The notes: generated from the sequence alone by a model not told the origin. 64,000 bases of DNA from DATHWB01 sp035544575 (GCA_035544575.1 DATKEC010000083.1:1-64000), one strand, 5' to 3'. Positions 41,069-49,716 are shown, counted from the stretch's first letter. Made by a program: numbers and translations.

Positions 41069-42432
41069 TGCAGTACATCTCAACGCGCGGTGCCGCTCCC
41101 GTGCTCGGTTTCGACGATGTACTTCTCGAGGGTCTCGCCGTCGACGGCGGCCTCTACGTCCCATCGGAGTTCCCGATCTTCGAGCTCCCCGAGACCGGCG
41201 ACTACGCGGCGGTCGCTTCGGCAGTGATTCGACCATTCGTGACCGGTTCGGTGATCGAGCCGCACCTCGACGAGATCCTGCGATCCATCTACGACCGCTT
41301 TCGCCACCCGCAGGTTGCCCCGTTGTGGGAGGTGTCTGCCGGCCACCATCTTCTCGAGCTCTTCTGGGGACCGACGCTGTCGTTCAAGGACTACGCGCTC
41401 CAGTTCGTAGGGGCTGCCTTCGACGCGGTGCTCGGTTCTCGTGGAGCCACGGCAACGGTGCTCGGCGCCACCTCCGGCGACACCGGTTCTGCGGCGATCG
41501 AAGCGCTCGCCGACCGACCGGCTGTCCAGGTTGTCATCTTGTATCCGCACGGCAGGGTCTCCGACGTCCAGCGCCTGCAGATGACCACCGTGGCTGCAGA
41601 GAACATCCGTGCCGTCGCCGTGGAAGGCACATTCGACGACTGCCAGGCGCTCGTGAAGCAGGCGTTCTCCACACCGAGTCTGCGGGCGGCGTACCGGCTC
41701 GCTGCCGTGAACTCGATCAACTGGGGGCGGGTGATGGCCCAGGCCGTCTACTACGCATGGACGGGGATGCGGCTCGCCTCACCGTTCGATGTGGCCGTAC
41801 CCACCGGCAACTTCGGCAATGTTCTCGCCGCCGAGGTCGCGCGTCGTGGTGGCGTGGCGGTCGAACGCCTCGTGGTGGGCACCAACGCCAACCACGGCCT
41901 GGTCGACATCATCGACCGCGGAAGGGTCGAAACATCGGTGGTGGTCCCCACCATCGCACCGGCGATGGACATCGGCGTGCCGAGCAACTTCGAGCGTTAC
42001 CTGTTCGAGCTCGTCGGGCGCGACGGCCCTGCCGTCGCCCACGCCATGTCGTTGTTGGCCACCGAAGGGCGGCTCGTCCTCGACGAGGGAGCCCATGGAG
42101 CGATGCGTGAGCGGTTCACCGGTCACTGGTACGACGAGGGGGAGATCGAGGAGGCCATCCACCGCTTCCGGTTGGCGACCGGCGAGACGATCGATCCGCA
42201 CACGGCGATCGGATGGATGGCGGGAGTCGCAGAGCGCGGGGACCGGCCGATGGTCTCGGTCGCAACCGCACACCCGGCCAAGTTCGGCGATGCGGTGCGG
42301 CGGGCCACCGGCGTGACACCGGAGCTCCCCGATGACCTCGCGGACCTGGCCGAGCGGCCCGAGCGGACCCGCACGATCCCAGCGGATCTCGATTCCGTCG
42401 TGCGGGTGCTGGCTGAGTTGCCTCGGCCCTGA
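41068..42432 (+). CDS. thrC: Threonine synthase
   Basis: PLP enzyme of 454 residues that converts O-phosphohomoserine to threonine. The N-terminus (YISTRGAAPVLGFDDVLLEGLAVDGGLYVP) is that of the longer, enteric-type ThrC. The Schiff-base Lys is K107 in LSFKDYAL, and the phosphate loop is ATSGDTGSAA. The ATG overlaps the hom stop. The homoserine kinase gene thrB, often next in actinobacteria, is absent; rho follows instead. Confidence 0.93.
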   Translation: MQYISTRGAAPVLGFDDVLLEGLAVDGGLYVPSEFPIFELPETGDYAAVASAVIRPFVTGSVIEPHLDEILRSIYDRFRHPQVAPLWEVSAGHHLLELFWGPTLSFKDYALQFVGAAFDAVLGSRGATATVLGATSGDTGSAAIEALADRPAVQVVILYPHGRVSDVQRLQMTTVAAENIRAVAVEGTFDDCQALVKQAFSTPSLRAAYRLAAVNSINWGRVMAQAVYYAWTGMRLASPFDVAVPTGNFGNVLAAEVARRGGVAVERLVVGTNANHGLVDIIDRGRVETSVVVPTIAPAMDIGVPSNFERYLFELVGRDGPAVAHAMSLLATEGRLVLDEGAHGAMRERFTGHWYDEGEIEEAIHRFRLATGETIDPHTAIGWMAGVAERGDRPMVSVATAHPAKFGDAVRRATGVTPELPDDLADLAERPERTRTIPADLDSVVRVLAELPRP

Positions 42433-42445
42433 AACCGGCTAAGAT
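42418..42445 (+). promoter_or_regulatory. Putative rho promoter
   Basis: TTGCCT (42418-42423) and TAAGAT (42440-42445) are 16 bp apart, at the very end of thrC. They would give a leader of about 170 nt before the rho start, containing an imperfect hairpin near 42530-42556. Rho genes are often autoregulated in such leaders. Confidence 0.4.
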
Positions 42446-42625
42446 CCCTCTCACCGCTGGGACACAAGTCTCAGTCAGGTATTTCCCCGCCGGATCCACC
42501 TGGATCACACGCAGGATCACGCTTCGGGTCCACGTGGGCTCACGTCCCAAGTGGAACACGCTGGAAACACCCTCGCCGTTCGCGGCACCCAAGTAGATCC
42601 TGTCTCGGTGGGCCGAGAGGAGCAC

Positions 42626-44272
42626 ATGAGCACCAGAGCCCAACTCCAGACCAAGTCGGTCGGTGAATTGCGCGAGATCGCCAAGGCCGTGGGCATCGAA
42701 GCCGACGGTCTCCAGAAGGCCAAGATCATCACGGCACTCGTCGAAGCCGGCGAGGCCGCCGAGGGTTCGCCCCCGACCGAGGACATCGAGCTCCCTGTCG
42801 CCACCGCCCGTACCGACGAGGAGACCCGCACCGACAACGGTGCAGACTCGAACGAGGACCGCGGAGACGCGAATCGCGACCGCCACGAACCGGAGAGCGA
42901 CCGCCGCACTGATGACGGCGGGCGTGGCTCCCAGGGCGCTCAGCACGGAAACCAGAGCTCACAGCCCGGCAATCAGGGTTCGCCCGCAGCCAACCAGGCG
43001 TCCCAGCTCAACCGCGGCGAGGACGATGACGACAACCAGGGCAATCGCAACCGCAATCGCAACCGCAAGCGTCGGCGCAGCGGGGGTGGCGGTGGCGGCA
43101 GTGGTGGCGGTGGCGGCGGTGGCGAACGCCAGTACGACCAGAACGTGGTCGAGGGTGACTCCGAGGTGCGCGAAGGGCTGTTGGACATCCTCCCCGAGGG
43201 TTACGGGTTCCTCCGTGTCACCGGCTATCTGCCAGGGGACAAGGACGTGTACGTCTCCGCCAGCCAGGTCCGCAAGTTCGGACTGCGCAAGGGTGATCAG
43301 ATCGTCGGACCCATCCGTCCGCCCCGCAGCCAGGAGAAGTTCCCCGCCCTCATTCGCATCGATTCCGTGAACGGTATGGATGTCGAGGAGGCTCGGCGGC
43401 GTCCCAAGTTCGAAAAGCTCACACCGCTCTTCCCCGATGAGCGGCTACGTCTCGAAGTGGACTCGAAAGCCGACTCGACCCTCACCCGGATCGTCGACCT
43501 GATCGCACCGATCGGCAAGGGCCAGCGCGGCCTCATCGTCTCCCCGCCGAAGGCAGGCAAGACCACGGTGTTGAAGGAGATCGCCCAGGCCATCACCGAG
43601 AACAATCCCGAGTGCTACCTGATGGTGGTGCTGGTCGACGAGCGGCCAGAGGAAGTGACCGACATGCAGCGTTCGGTCAAGGGCGAGGTGATCTATTCCA
43701 CCTTCGACCGACCGGCCGAGGAACACACCCAGGTCTCCGAATTGGCGATCGAACGTGCCAAGCGCCTGGTGGAACAGGGAAGGGATGTGGTCATCGTCCT
43801 CGACTCGATCACCCGTCTGGCCCGCGCCCACAACCTGGCCACACCTGCGTCTGGGCGGATTCTGTCCGGTGGTGTCGACAGCCAGGCCCTGTACCCGCCG
43901 AAGCGGTTCTTCGGCGCCGCCCGCAACATCGAAGAAGGCGGCTCGTTGACCATTCTCGGCACTGCGCTGGTCGAGACCGGATCGAAGATGGACGAAGTGA
44001 TCTTCGAAGAGTTCAAAGGCACCGGAAACATGGAGTTGCGCCTCGACCGTAAGCTCGCCGACAAGCGCATCTATCCGGCCATCGACATCGAGGCGTCGGG
44101 AACACGTCGGGAGGAACTCCTGTTCAACCAGCGAGAGCTCGCCCAGGTGTGGAAGTTGCGCCGGGTGCTGCTGGCACTGGAGTCCGGTTCCGCGCTCGAA
44201 TTGCTGGTCGACCGGTTGAAGAACACGAAGTCGAATGAAGAGTTCCTCGCCGACGTGGCGAAGAGTTCCTGA
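42626..44272 (+). CDS. rho: Transcription termination factor Rho
   Basis: Hexameric RNA helicase, 548 residues, long for Rho. After an N-terminal SAP-like helix pair (about 1-45) comes a 130-residue insertion rich in Asp, Asn, Gln, Arg and Gly, ending in a basic patch and a Gly-rich run. The RNA-binding fold then begins (LDILPEGYGFLR). The P-loop is PPKAGKTT with K312; VVLVDERPEEVTDM, Q-loop SRITRLARA-like and R-loop GGVDSQAL segments follow. Such insertions are typical of high-GC actinobacterial Rho. GAGAGGAG precedes ATG 42626. Confidence 0.95.
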   Translation: MSTRAQLQTKSVGELREIAKAVGIEADGLQKAKIITALVEAGEAAEGSPPTEDIELPVATARTDEETRTDNGADSNEDRGDANRDRHEPESDRRTDDGGRGSQGAQHGNQSSQPGNQGSPAANQASQLNRGEDDDDNQGNRNRNRNRKRRRSGGGGGGSGGGGGGGERQYDQNVVEGDSEVREGLLDILPEGYGFLRVTGYLPGDKDVYVSASQVRKFGLRKGDQIVGPIRPPRSQEKFPALIRIDSVNGMDVEEARRRPKFEKLTPLFPDERLRLEVDSKADSTLTRIVDLIAPIGKGQRGLIVSPPKAGKTTVLKEIAQAITENNPECYLMVVLVDERPEEVTDMQRSVKGEVIYSTFDRPAEEHTQVSELAIERAKRLVEQGRDVVIVLDSITRLARAHNLATPASGRILSGGVDSQALYPPKRFFGAARNIEEGGSLTILGTALVETGSKMDEVIFEEFKGTGNMELRLDRKLADKRIYPAIDIEASGTRREELLFNQRELAQVWKLRRVLLALESGSALELLVDRLKNTKSNEEFLADVAKSS

Positions 44273-44288
44273 GCCAGGAGCGGAAGTG

Positions 44289-44561
44289 ATGAAGGCAGAG
44301 ATCCACCCCAATTACGTGAAGTCCGAGATCAGCTGCTCCTGCGGCAACACCTTCACGACACAATCGACGAAGGGCGACATGCACATCGAGTTGTGCAACG
44401 AGTGTCACCCGTTCTTCACGGGCAAGCAGAAGCTCGTCGACACCGGTGGCCGGGTGGAGCGATTCCAGAAGCGCTACGCCGGAACCGAGCTCAAGTCGAA
44501 AAAGCGTCAGAAGGCCGAGTCCGTCTCCGAGCCTGCGGCCGAGACCGTCGACGCCGAGTGA
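44289..44561 (+). CDS. rpmE: 50S ribosomal protein L31, zinc-binding form
   Basis: L31 of 90 residues, starting MKAEIHPNYVKSEISCSCG. The zinc ligands are CSC near residue 16-18 and CNEC near 37-40, so this is the Cys-containing paralogue rather than the zinc-free form. The C-terminal 25 residues are a charged tail. AGGAG lies about 8 nt upstream. The rho-rpmE-prfA order is standard. Confidence 0.95.
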   Translation: MKAEIHPNYVKSEISCSCGNTFTTQSTKGDMHIELCNECHPFFTGKQKLVDTGGRVERFQKRYAGTELKSKKRQKAESVSEPAAETVDAE

Positions 44562-44613
44562 GCGGCTCCAGCCGCGAGTCGCACACGATTCGGACGCCCG
44601 CGCTCCTCGACGT

Positions 44614-45561
44614 ATGAGCACACCACCCTCCGGGTCGATCGACCCGGCTCAATCGGTTGGCGGCCAAGCGGTCCTCGAAGGAGTGATGATGCGAGCCCCG
44701 ACGGCCTGGGCCGTTGCCGTGCGACGTCCGGACGGCGTGATCGAAGCCCAGCGCCACGAGCTTCCGAAGCTCTCGTCGCGCTCGAAGTGGGCGCGGGTTC
44801 CGCTGGTGCGAGGCATGCTGGTGCTGGGCGAGTCCCTCTCACTCGGCTTTCGTGCCCTGAGCTGGTCCGCCCAGAAGTCCGTCGGCGAGGACGAAGAAGA
44901 GTTGAGCCGCACCGAACTCATCGGCTCGCTGACGCTCGCCATGGTCCTCTTCGTCGGCCTCTTCATCGTCCTCCCCGCAGCGGCGGCCAACCTGATGGTC
45001 GGCGAGTCCGATGCCGCGTTCGTCGTGCTCGAAGCCGTCATCCGTCTGGTCCTGTTCGTTGCCTACATCTGGGCGTTGGGCCGGTCCCGGGAGATCAGGC
45101 GCGTCTTCCAGTATCACGGCGCCGAGCACATGTCGATCCACGCCTACGAGAACGGCCAGCCCCTCTCGGTCCATTCGGTGAAGCGTTACCGGCCCGAGCA
45201 TCCACGCTGCGGGACGAGCTTTCTCCTCATCGTGATCTTGCTGGCCATCGTCGTGTTCACCCTGGTGGGACGGCCGTCGTGGCCCTGGCTGGTGGGCAGC
45301 CGGATTCTCGGGATCCCGCTCATCGCCGGCATGTCCTATGAACTGCTGAGATGGTCGGGCACGCACAGCTCCGAGCGGGTGGCGGCGATCCTCGCCGCGC
45401 CCGGTTTGTGGCTGCAGAAGTTGACGACCGGCGTTCCCGAAGAGCCGATGATCGAGGTTGCAGTGGCATCGCTGCTCTCCGCCCTCGACGACGCCCAGGT
45501 CGACGAGATCCTGGCCCGCGGCGACGTGCCCGAGATCTCGGTGCAGGCCCGAGCGCGCTGA
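44614..45561 (+). CDS. DUF1385-family membrane protein (YqhQ-like)
   Basis: A 315-residue membrane protein with the DUF1385 signature: VGGQAVLEGVMMRAP near the N-terminus, VRGMLVLGESLSLG, and FQYHGAEHMSIHAYE with HPRCGTSFLL. About four hydrophobic helices are present. The His/Cys-rich motifs suggest metal binding, but the function is unknown. Between rpmE and prfA it keeps a position shared by many bacteria. Its stop overlaps the prfA ATG by one base. Confidence 0.88.
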   Translation: MSTPPSGSIDPAQSVGGQAVLEGVMMRAPTAWAVAVRRPDGVIEAQRHELPKLSSRSKWARVPLVRGMLVLGESLSLGFRALSWSAQKSVGEDEEELSRTELIGSLTLAMVLFVGLFIVLPAAAANLMVGESDAAFVVLEAVIRLVLFVAYIWALGRSREIRRVFQYHGAEHMSIHAYENGQPLSVHSVKRYRPEHPRCGTSFLLIVILLAIVVFTLVGRPSWPWLVGSRILGIPLIAGMSYELLRWSGTHSSERVAAILAAPGLWLQKLTTGVPEEPMIEVAVASLLSALDDAQVDEILARGDVPEISVQARAR

Positions 45562-46622
45562 TGGAGCCGCGGCTCGAAGCCCGACTCGCCGAGCTCGAGT
45601 CAGAGCTGGCCGAGGTCGAGGAGCGGCTCGGGAGTCCCAGTACCGATCCTTCCGAGTATTCGGACTTGGGCCGTGCCCACGCCCGGCTCAAACCGATCAT
45701 CGAACTGGCCGACCAACTCCGTGCCGCCCGCACCGACGTAGCCGAGGCTCGAGAGCTGGCGGCTGCCGATCCCTCGTTGGCAGACGAGCTCGGACGGCTG
45801 GCCGAGGACCGTTCGCACGACGTCGATCGCATCCTGGCTGAGTTGACCATCGCGCTCACGCCAGTGGATCCCGACGACGCCAAGAGCGCGATCCTCGAGA
45901 TCCGGGCCGCGGCGGGCGGTGACGAGGCTGGCATTTGGGCGGGGGACCTCCTCCGCATGTACGAGGGGTACGCAGAGAGATCCGGACTCTCCATCGAACC
46001 CATCGAAACGTCGCCGTCCGAAGCCGGGGGCTACTCGAAAGTGACGGTCGGCATCAAAGGGGCGAACGCATACGGGGGGTTCAAGTTCGAAGCCGGTGTA
46101 CACCGGGTCCAACGCGTGCCCCGAACCGAATCCCAGGGCCGCGTGCACACGTCGACCGCCACCGTGGCGGTGCTTCCCGAGGTCGACGAGGTCGAAGTCG
46201 AGATCGACCCCAACGATGTCAAAGTCGACGTCTTCCGTTCCAGTGGCCCCGGTGGCCAGTCCGTCAACACGACAGACTCAGCCGTGCGGCTGACCCATCT
46301 TCCCACTGGTCTGGTCGTGTCCTGCCAGGACGAGAAGAGCCAACTCCAGAACAAGGAGAAGGCGTTCCGGGTGCTGCGGGCGCGTCTCTATCAGCGGGAG
46401 ATGGATCGACGCCATGCGGAGGTCGACGGCGCCCGGCGGTCGATGGTCAAGTCCGGCGACCGCTCCGAGAAGATCCGGACTTACAACTACAAGGAGGGCA
46501 GAGTCACCGATCATCGGATCGAACTGACCCTCTACAAGCTCGACGCCGTCCTTGAAGGTGACCTCGACGAACTCATTGCTGCCCTGCGCAGGGCCGAGGC
46601 CGCCGAGGCGCTGGCGGGATGA
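45561..46622 (+). CDS. prfA: Peptide chain release factor 1
   Basis: RF1, 353 residues, reads UAA and UAG. The peptidyl-tRNA hydrolysis motif GGQ is at 231-233 (SSGPGGQSVNTTDSAVRLTH). The N-terminal coiled coil and EIRAAAGGDEAGIWAGDL are typical. The HxPTG segment after GGQ is as in other RF1 proteins. The usual partner prmC, which methylates the GGQ glutamine, does not follow. Confidence 0.95.
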   Translation: MEPRLEARLAELESELAEVEERLGSPSTDPSEYSDLGRAHARLKPIIELADQLRAARTDVAEARELAAADPSLADELGRLAEDRSHDVDRILAELTIALTPVDPDDAKSAILEIRAAAGGDEAGIWAGDLLRMYEGYAERSGLSIEPIETSPSEAGGYSKVTVGIKGANAYGGFKFEAGVHRVQRVPRTESQGRVHTSTATVAVLPEVDEVEVEIDPNDVKVDVFRSSGPGGQSVNTTDSAVRLTHLPTGLVVSCQDEKSQLQNKEKAFRVLRARLYQREMDRRHAEVDGARRSMVKSGDRSEKIRTYNYKEGRVTDHRIELTLYKLDAVLEGDLDELIAALRRAEAAEALAG

Positions 46623-46625
46623 TCC

Positions 46626-46997
46626 TCAGATGTGGTCGAGCGGGCCCGAGCTCTCCATCTCTGCACCACAGAAGGCACAGGACCTCCGGCCCGGTTCGAC
46701 CATGGAGTCGCACTTGGTGCAGCGACGGGGAAGCGGTTTCCTGAGGCCGTCCACGGCGCCATCCATCCCATCGATGGCGCGGATACGCTCGGCGAGGTCC
46801 TCGTCGACATATCCCCGCTCCTTGATGATCGACCACATCGCATCGACGGCCAGCAGCAGGCGGTCGATCCGCTCGTCCAGGTCGTGGAGATCACCGGTCA
46901 CCTGAGCCCCGGAACTCGCCCCGGCGCTACGCGACATCGCCGCTGCTCGCGACGCGGCTCTCTCCCCGAGGACATATCCCATGAGGAAGTCGACCAT
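46626..46997 (-). CDS. Hypothetical protein with C-terminal zinc ribbon
   Basis: A 123-residue protein. The N-terminus has a short amphipathic stretch (MVDFLMGYVLGERAASRAA), the centre a helical, probably coiled region (LDERIDRLLLAVDAMWSII), and the C-terminus a CxxC...CxxC ribbon (RRCTKCDSM, SCAFCGAEM). The family is not recognised. The ATG at 46997 is preferred over an upstream one because a TATGTT box lies 6 nt before it. Convergent with prfA. Confidence 0.65.
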   Translation of the reverse strand: MVDFLMGYVLGERAASRAAAMSRSAGASSGAQVTGDLHDLDERIDRLLLAVDAMWSIIKERGYVDEDLAERIRAIDGMDGAVDGLRKPLPRRCTKCDSMVEPGRRSCAFCGAEMESSGPLDHI

Positions 46998-47003
46998 CGC
47001 CCG

Positions 47004-47009
47004 AACATA
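47004..47009 (-). promoter_or_regulatory. -10 element for the zinc-ribbon hypothetical gene
   Basis: Minus-strand TATGTT ends 6 nt before the ATG at 46997. Confidence 0.45.
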
Positions 47010-47176
47010 CCCGCGACAGGTCGCGGAGTGGCGGATACCATGGCCCGCACAGGGCGGCAGCCCGTCGATTGTTCCTTCTCTCGCGCAGAACATCGTCACT
47101 GCCGCCCTGTGACGTGTTCCCTGGCGGTGAACGCCCGTTTGGGACCATAAGCTCGCCGGCGGAGGAACAACTCACC

Positions 47177-48331
47177 GTGTTCAAGTTCATCGGGCGCAGG
47201 CTGGCGGTCGGCGTCGTGTCTCTGTTCGTGTTCAGCTTCGTCATGTTCTGGCTGGTCGAATCGCTGATTCCCGGCGACTATTTCTCGGTCTTTCGCCTCG
47301 GCATGACCGCCGACGAGGTCGAAGCCCTGCGCCAGGCCTTCGGCGTGGACCGTCCGATCCACATGCGTTGGTGGTCGTGGTTGAGCGGCTTCGTCGAGGG
47401 CGGTCTCGGCCAGACGACGACAGGAGGCAGGATCAGTCGCCCGCTGGGAGCCGTCATCGCGCCGACGGTCTTCGTCTTCGTCACGGGTCTGGCCCTGGCC
47501 TACGTCCTCGGCCAGTGGCTTGGACGCGTCACTGGTTGGAGGGGCGGCTTCGGTAGCGACGCGATCACCCTCACCGGCGTCTCGCTGTCGACCCTGTTCC
47601 CCCCATTCGTCGGCTTCGTCGTCACCACCGTGCTGGCTTTGCGGCTGCACCAATGGCGGGCCGCCATGTTCGAGGATCAACGACGAGAGCTCTGGTTCGA
47701 TGCTCCGCTCACGGAAACCCATTTCCTGAACCGCATGACCGTGGCGTTGACGGTGGGGATGGTCGTCGCGGCGGTCGCCGCGTCCCTGTGGTGGCGGCGT
47801 AAACGCACCCGCATCACGCCCGCTGTTCAGTTCATCCTGGCGACGGCTGTGATGGCGGGCCTGTGGGCCGTGATGGGCATCACACCGTGGGCGGTCGACC
47901 TGCTCCTCGAAGCGATGCTTCCGCTGATCGCGTTCGTGGTGCTGGCCTTTGGGGAGTTCATGCTGATCATGCAGGCGGGCGTGGTGGGTCAGCTGAACGA
48001 GGACTATGTCGGGACCGCCCGCGCGAAAGGACTCCGAGAACGCACGATCCGAGATCGGCATGCGTCGAAGAACGCGGTGCTCGCCCTCGTGGCGCGTCTC
48101 GCAGTTTCGATTCCGTACCTGATGACCGGTCTCGTCATCATCGAACGAGCCGTGTCGTGGCCAGGGGTTGGAACGTTGCTGTTCTCGGCCATCGAGTCCC
48201 AGGACATCCCGATGGTGGTCTCGGTCCTGATGGTGATCGGCGTGCTCACGATGCTCACTCGTCTCGCGCTCGAGATCGTCACCTTTGGGCTCGACCCCCG
48301 CATCTCCCATCCGACGGATGTGACACTGTGA
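47177..48331 (+). CDS. ABC transporter permease, peptide/nickel (DppB) type
   Basis: A 384-residue permease. The N-terminal helix with FVMFWLVESLIPGDY and the membrane-proximal domain match DppB/OppB. The EAA loop is DYVGTARAKGLRERTIRDRH, followed by PGVGTLLFSAIESQD. An extra hydrophilic stretch (about residues 160-210) between helices makes it longer than most. GGAGGAA at 47161-47167 supports the GTG. The stop overlaps the next permease (GTGA). No ATPase or solute-binding gene is next to it. Confidence 0.85.
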   Translation: MFKFIGRRLAVGVVSLFVFSFVMFWLVESLIPGDYFSVFRLGMTADEVEALRQAFGVDRPIHMRWWSWLSGFVEGGLGQTTTGGRISRPLGAVIAPTVFVFVTGLALAYVLGQWLGRVTGWRGGFGSDAITLTGVSLSTLFPPFVGFVVTTVLALRLHQWRAAMFEDQRRELWFDAPLTETHFLNRMTVALTVGMVVAAVAASLWWRRKRTRITPAVQFILATAVMAGLWAVMGITPWAVDLLLEAMLPLIAFVVLAFGEFMLIMQAGVVGQLNEDYVGTARAKGLRERTIRDRHASKNAVLALVARLAVSIPYLMTGLVIIERAVSWPGVGTLLFSAIESQDIPMVVSVLMVIGVLTMLTRLALEIVTFGLDPRISHPTDVTL

Positions 48332-49269
48332 TCAGCTGGAGGGCGAGGACGTGGCGGGCCGCGCAGTTGGGCCTCCGCGAGTTCCGGCACAACCGGCTCG
48401 CCGTCATCGGCGTGGTGATCATCGCCGTGTACGGGGTGGCCGGATTCGTGTATCCGCTCCTGCTCGGATCGGTCTGGCCGACGGGGGTCTACGACCCGGT
48501 CACCGGTTTCGACCCGAGTGTGGCGGTCAACCCGGCTCCGCCCGGAAACGGCCATGTGTTCGGAACCGACGCGCTGGGAAGAGATGTGCTGTCCCAACTC
48601 CTGGCCGCAACTCGGCCCACGTGGGTGATGGCGATGGTGGCGGCCTTCTCGACGGCGGCCGTGGCCACTCTCGTTGGAGCGATGAGTGCCTTGTTCCGTG
48701 GTTGGATCGACGCGGTCTTCAGCCGAGTCTCGGATGCATTTCTCCTCCTTCCCGCCCCCGTTTTCATGCTGGTGATCGGTACTTCCGAGCGGTCCCAGGA
48801 CATCGGACCGGTCGACTTCGGCCTCATCTACGGGCTGATAACGGGAGTGGGAGCCGGCGCCATCGTCATCCGAGCCCAGGCGCTCAAGGTCATCGCGTCA
48901 CCGTTCATCGACGCCGCCCGCGTGGCCGGTTCCGGGCGATGGCGAATCCTCGGGCTGCACGTGCTGCCCCACCTCTACCCGCTGGCCGCGGTCTACATGA
49001 TGCTGGCGGTGATCGGCGCGATCGTCGCCGACGGGTTCGCAGCCTGGCTCGGCCAGACCGGTACGCGAGTCAACTGGGGCACGCTCGTGTACAACGGCAT
49101 CACGTTCACGAACCCGATCACAGGTGCGGTCGCCTGGAACGCCATCGTCCCGCCGTCCATCGCCCTCTCCGTGTTCGCAGCCGCGTTCTACCTCGTCTCG
49201 GTCGGACTGCGCGAGGTGGCAGATCCACGGTACCGCGCCGCTCGCCGGCGCACCGTCGACCCTCTTTGA
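48328..49269 (+). CDS. ABC transporter permease, peptide/nickel (DppC) type
   Basis: Partner permease of 313 residues. The N-terminal segment LREFRHNRLAVIGVVIIA and the HVFGTDALGRDVLSQLL motif are diagnostic of DppC/OppC. The EAA loop is FIDAARVAGSGRWRILGLHV. GTG start overlapping the first permease. It is followed by two tRNA genes rather than transporter ATPases, so the complete importer must use subunits encoded elsewhere. Confidence 0.85.
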   Translation: MISWRARTWRAAQLGLREFRHNRLAVIGVVIIAVYGVAGFVYPLLLGSVWPTGVYDPVTGFDPSVAVNPAPPGNGHVFGTDALGRDVLSQLLAATRPTWVMAMVAAFSTAAVATLVGAMSALFRGWIDAVFSRVSDAFLLLPAPVFMLVIGTSERSQDIGPVDFGLIYGLITGVGAGAIVIRAQALKVIASPFIDAARVAGSGRWRILGLHVLPHLYPLAAVYMMLAVIGAIVADGFAAWLGQTGTRVNWGTLVYNGITFTNPITGAVAWNAIVPPSIALSVFAAAFYLVSVGLREVADPRYRAARRRTVDPL

Positions 49270-49300
49270 TCCCCGACTGGGAGGTCTTCAGGGGCTGGGA

Positions 49301-49306
49301 TAGAAT
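49301..49306 (+). promoter_or_regulatory. -10 element upstream of tRNA-Gln(CTG)
   Basis: TAGAAT, the best -10 match near this tRNA pair, 37 nt before the first tRNA. Confidence 0.35.
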
Positions 49307-49343
49307 GCCGGCGCCGGAGGCGCTGTCGCGCGCCGTCACCCGG

Positions 49344-49418
49344 TCGGGGGTGGTGTAATTGGCAACACAGCGGGTTCTGGTCCCGTCGTTGAGGGTTCAA
49401 GTCCTTCCCCCCGAGCCA
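49344..49418 (+). tRNA. tRNA-Gln (anticodon CTG)
   Basis: A 75-nt cloverleaf with CCA encoded: acceptor TCGGGGG/CCCCCGA, discriminator G, anticodon loop TTCTGGT. Body very like the other tRNA-Gln at 27741. Confidence 0.96.
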
Positions 49419-49446
49419 TTCGGCAAACGAATGAACAACCGATCTC

Positions 49447-49519
49447 GGCCCCGTCGTCCAGCGGTCTAGGACGCCGGCCTCTCAAGCCGGAAACGCCAGT
49501 TCGAACCTGGTCGGGGCTG
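49447..49519 (+). tRNA. tRNA-Glu (anticodon CTC)
   Basis: A 73-nt cloverleaf: acceptor GGCCCCG/CGGGGCT with a G1:U72 wobble, anticodon loop CTCTCAA on CCGGC/GCCGG, T arm GCCAG-TTCGAAC-CTGGT. The discriminator is G and CCA is not encoded. The 28-nt spacing suggests co-transcription with tRNA-Gln. Confidence 0.93.
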
Positions 49520-49525
49520 CCCTGC

Positions 49526-49557
49526 CCGAAGCCCGCGTCGATCGACGCGGGCTTCGG
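49526..49557 (+). terminator. Perfect palindrome terminator after the tRNA pair
   Basis: A 32-bp perfect palindrome starting 7 nt after tRNA-Glu. It can fold into a very stable hairpin, though no U tract follows. Confidence 0.6.
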
Positions 49558-49716
49558 CCGTCCGGGGAGGGCGACCGCCCGGCGGGTACGCGTGACGCGA
49601 TCGCCCGGCGCGGTCGCCCGCTGTGGCCGGCTTCCGAGCGAAATCTGCGGCACCGGGATTCAAGTTCTTGGTGGCCGGATGCCGATGGGAGGACATCTGA
49701 CCACGGAGGGTTCGCC
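49558..49716. other. Intergenic stretch with a second inverted repeat
   Basis: A 10-bp inverted repeat (49569-49578 with 49610-49619) encloses a GC-rich region with further pairing. GGAGGG at 49705-49710 looks like a ribosome-binding site for the protease gene. No gene is seen. Confidence 0.4.

Noticed and set aside
42433..42625. Missing homoserine kinase hidden between thrC and rho
   Set aside because: The gap is only 193 bp and has no open frame with kinase motifs.
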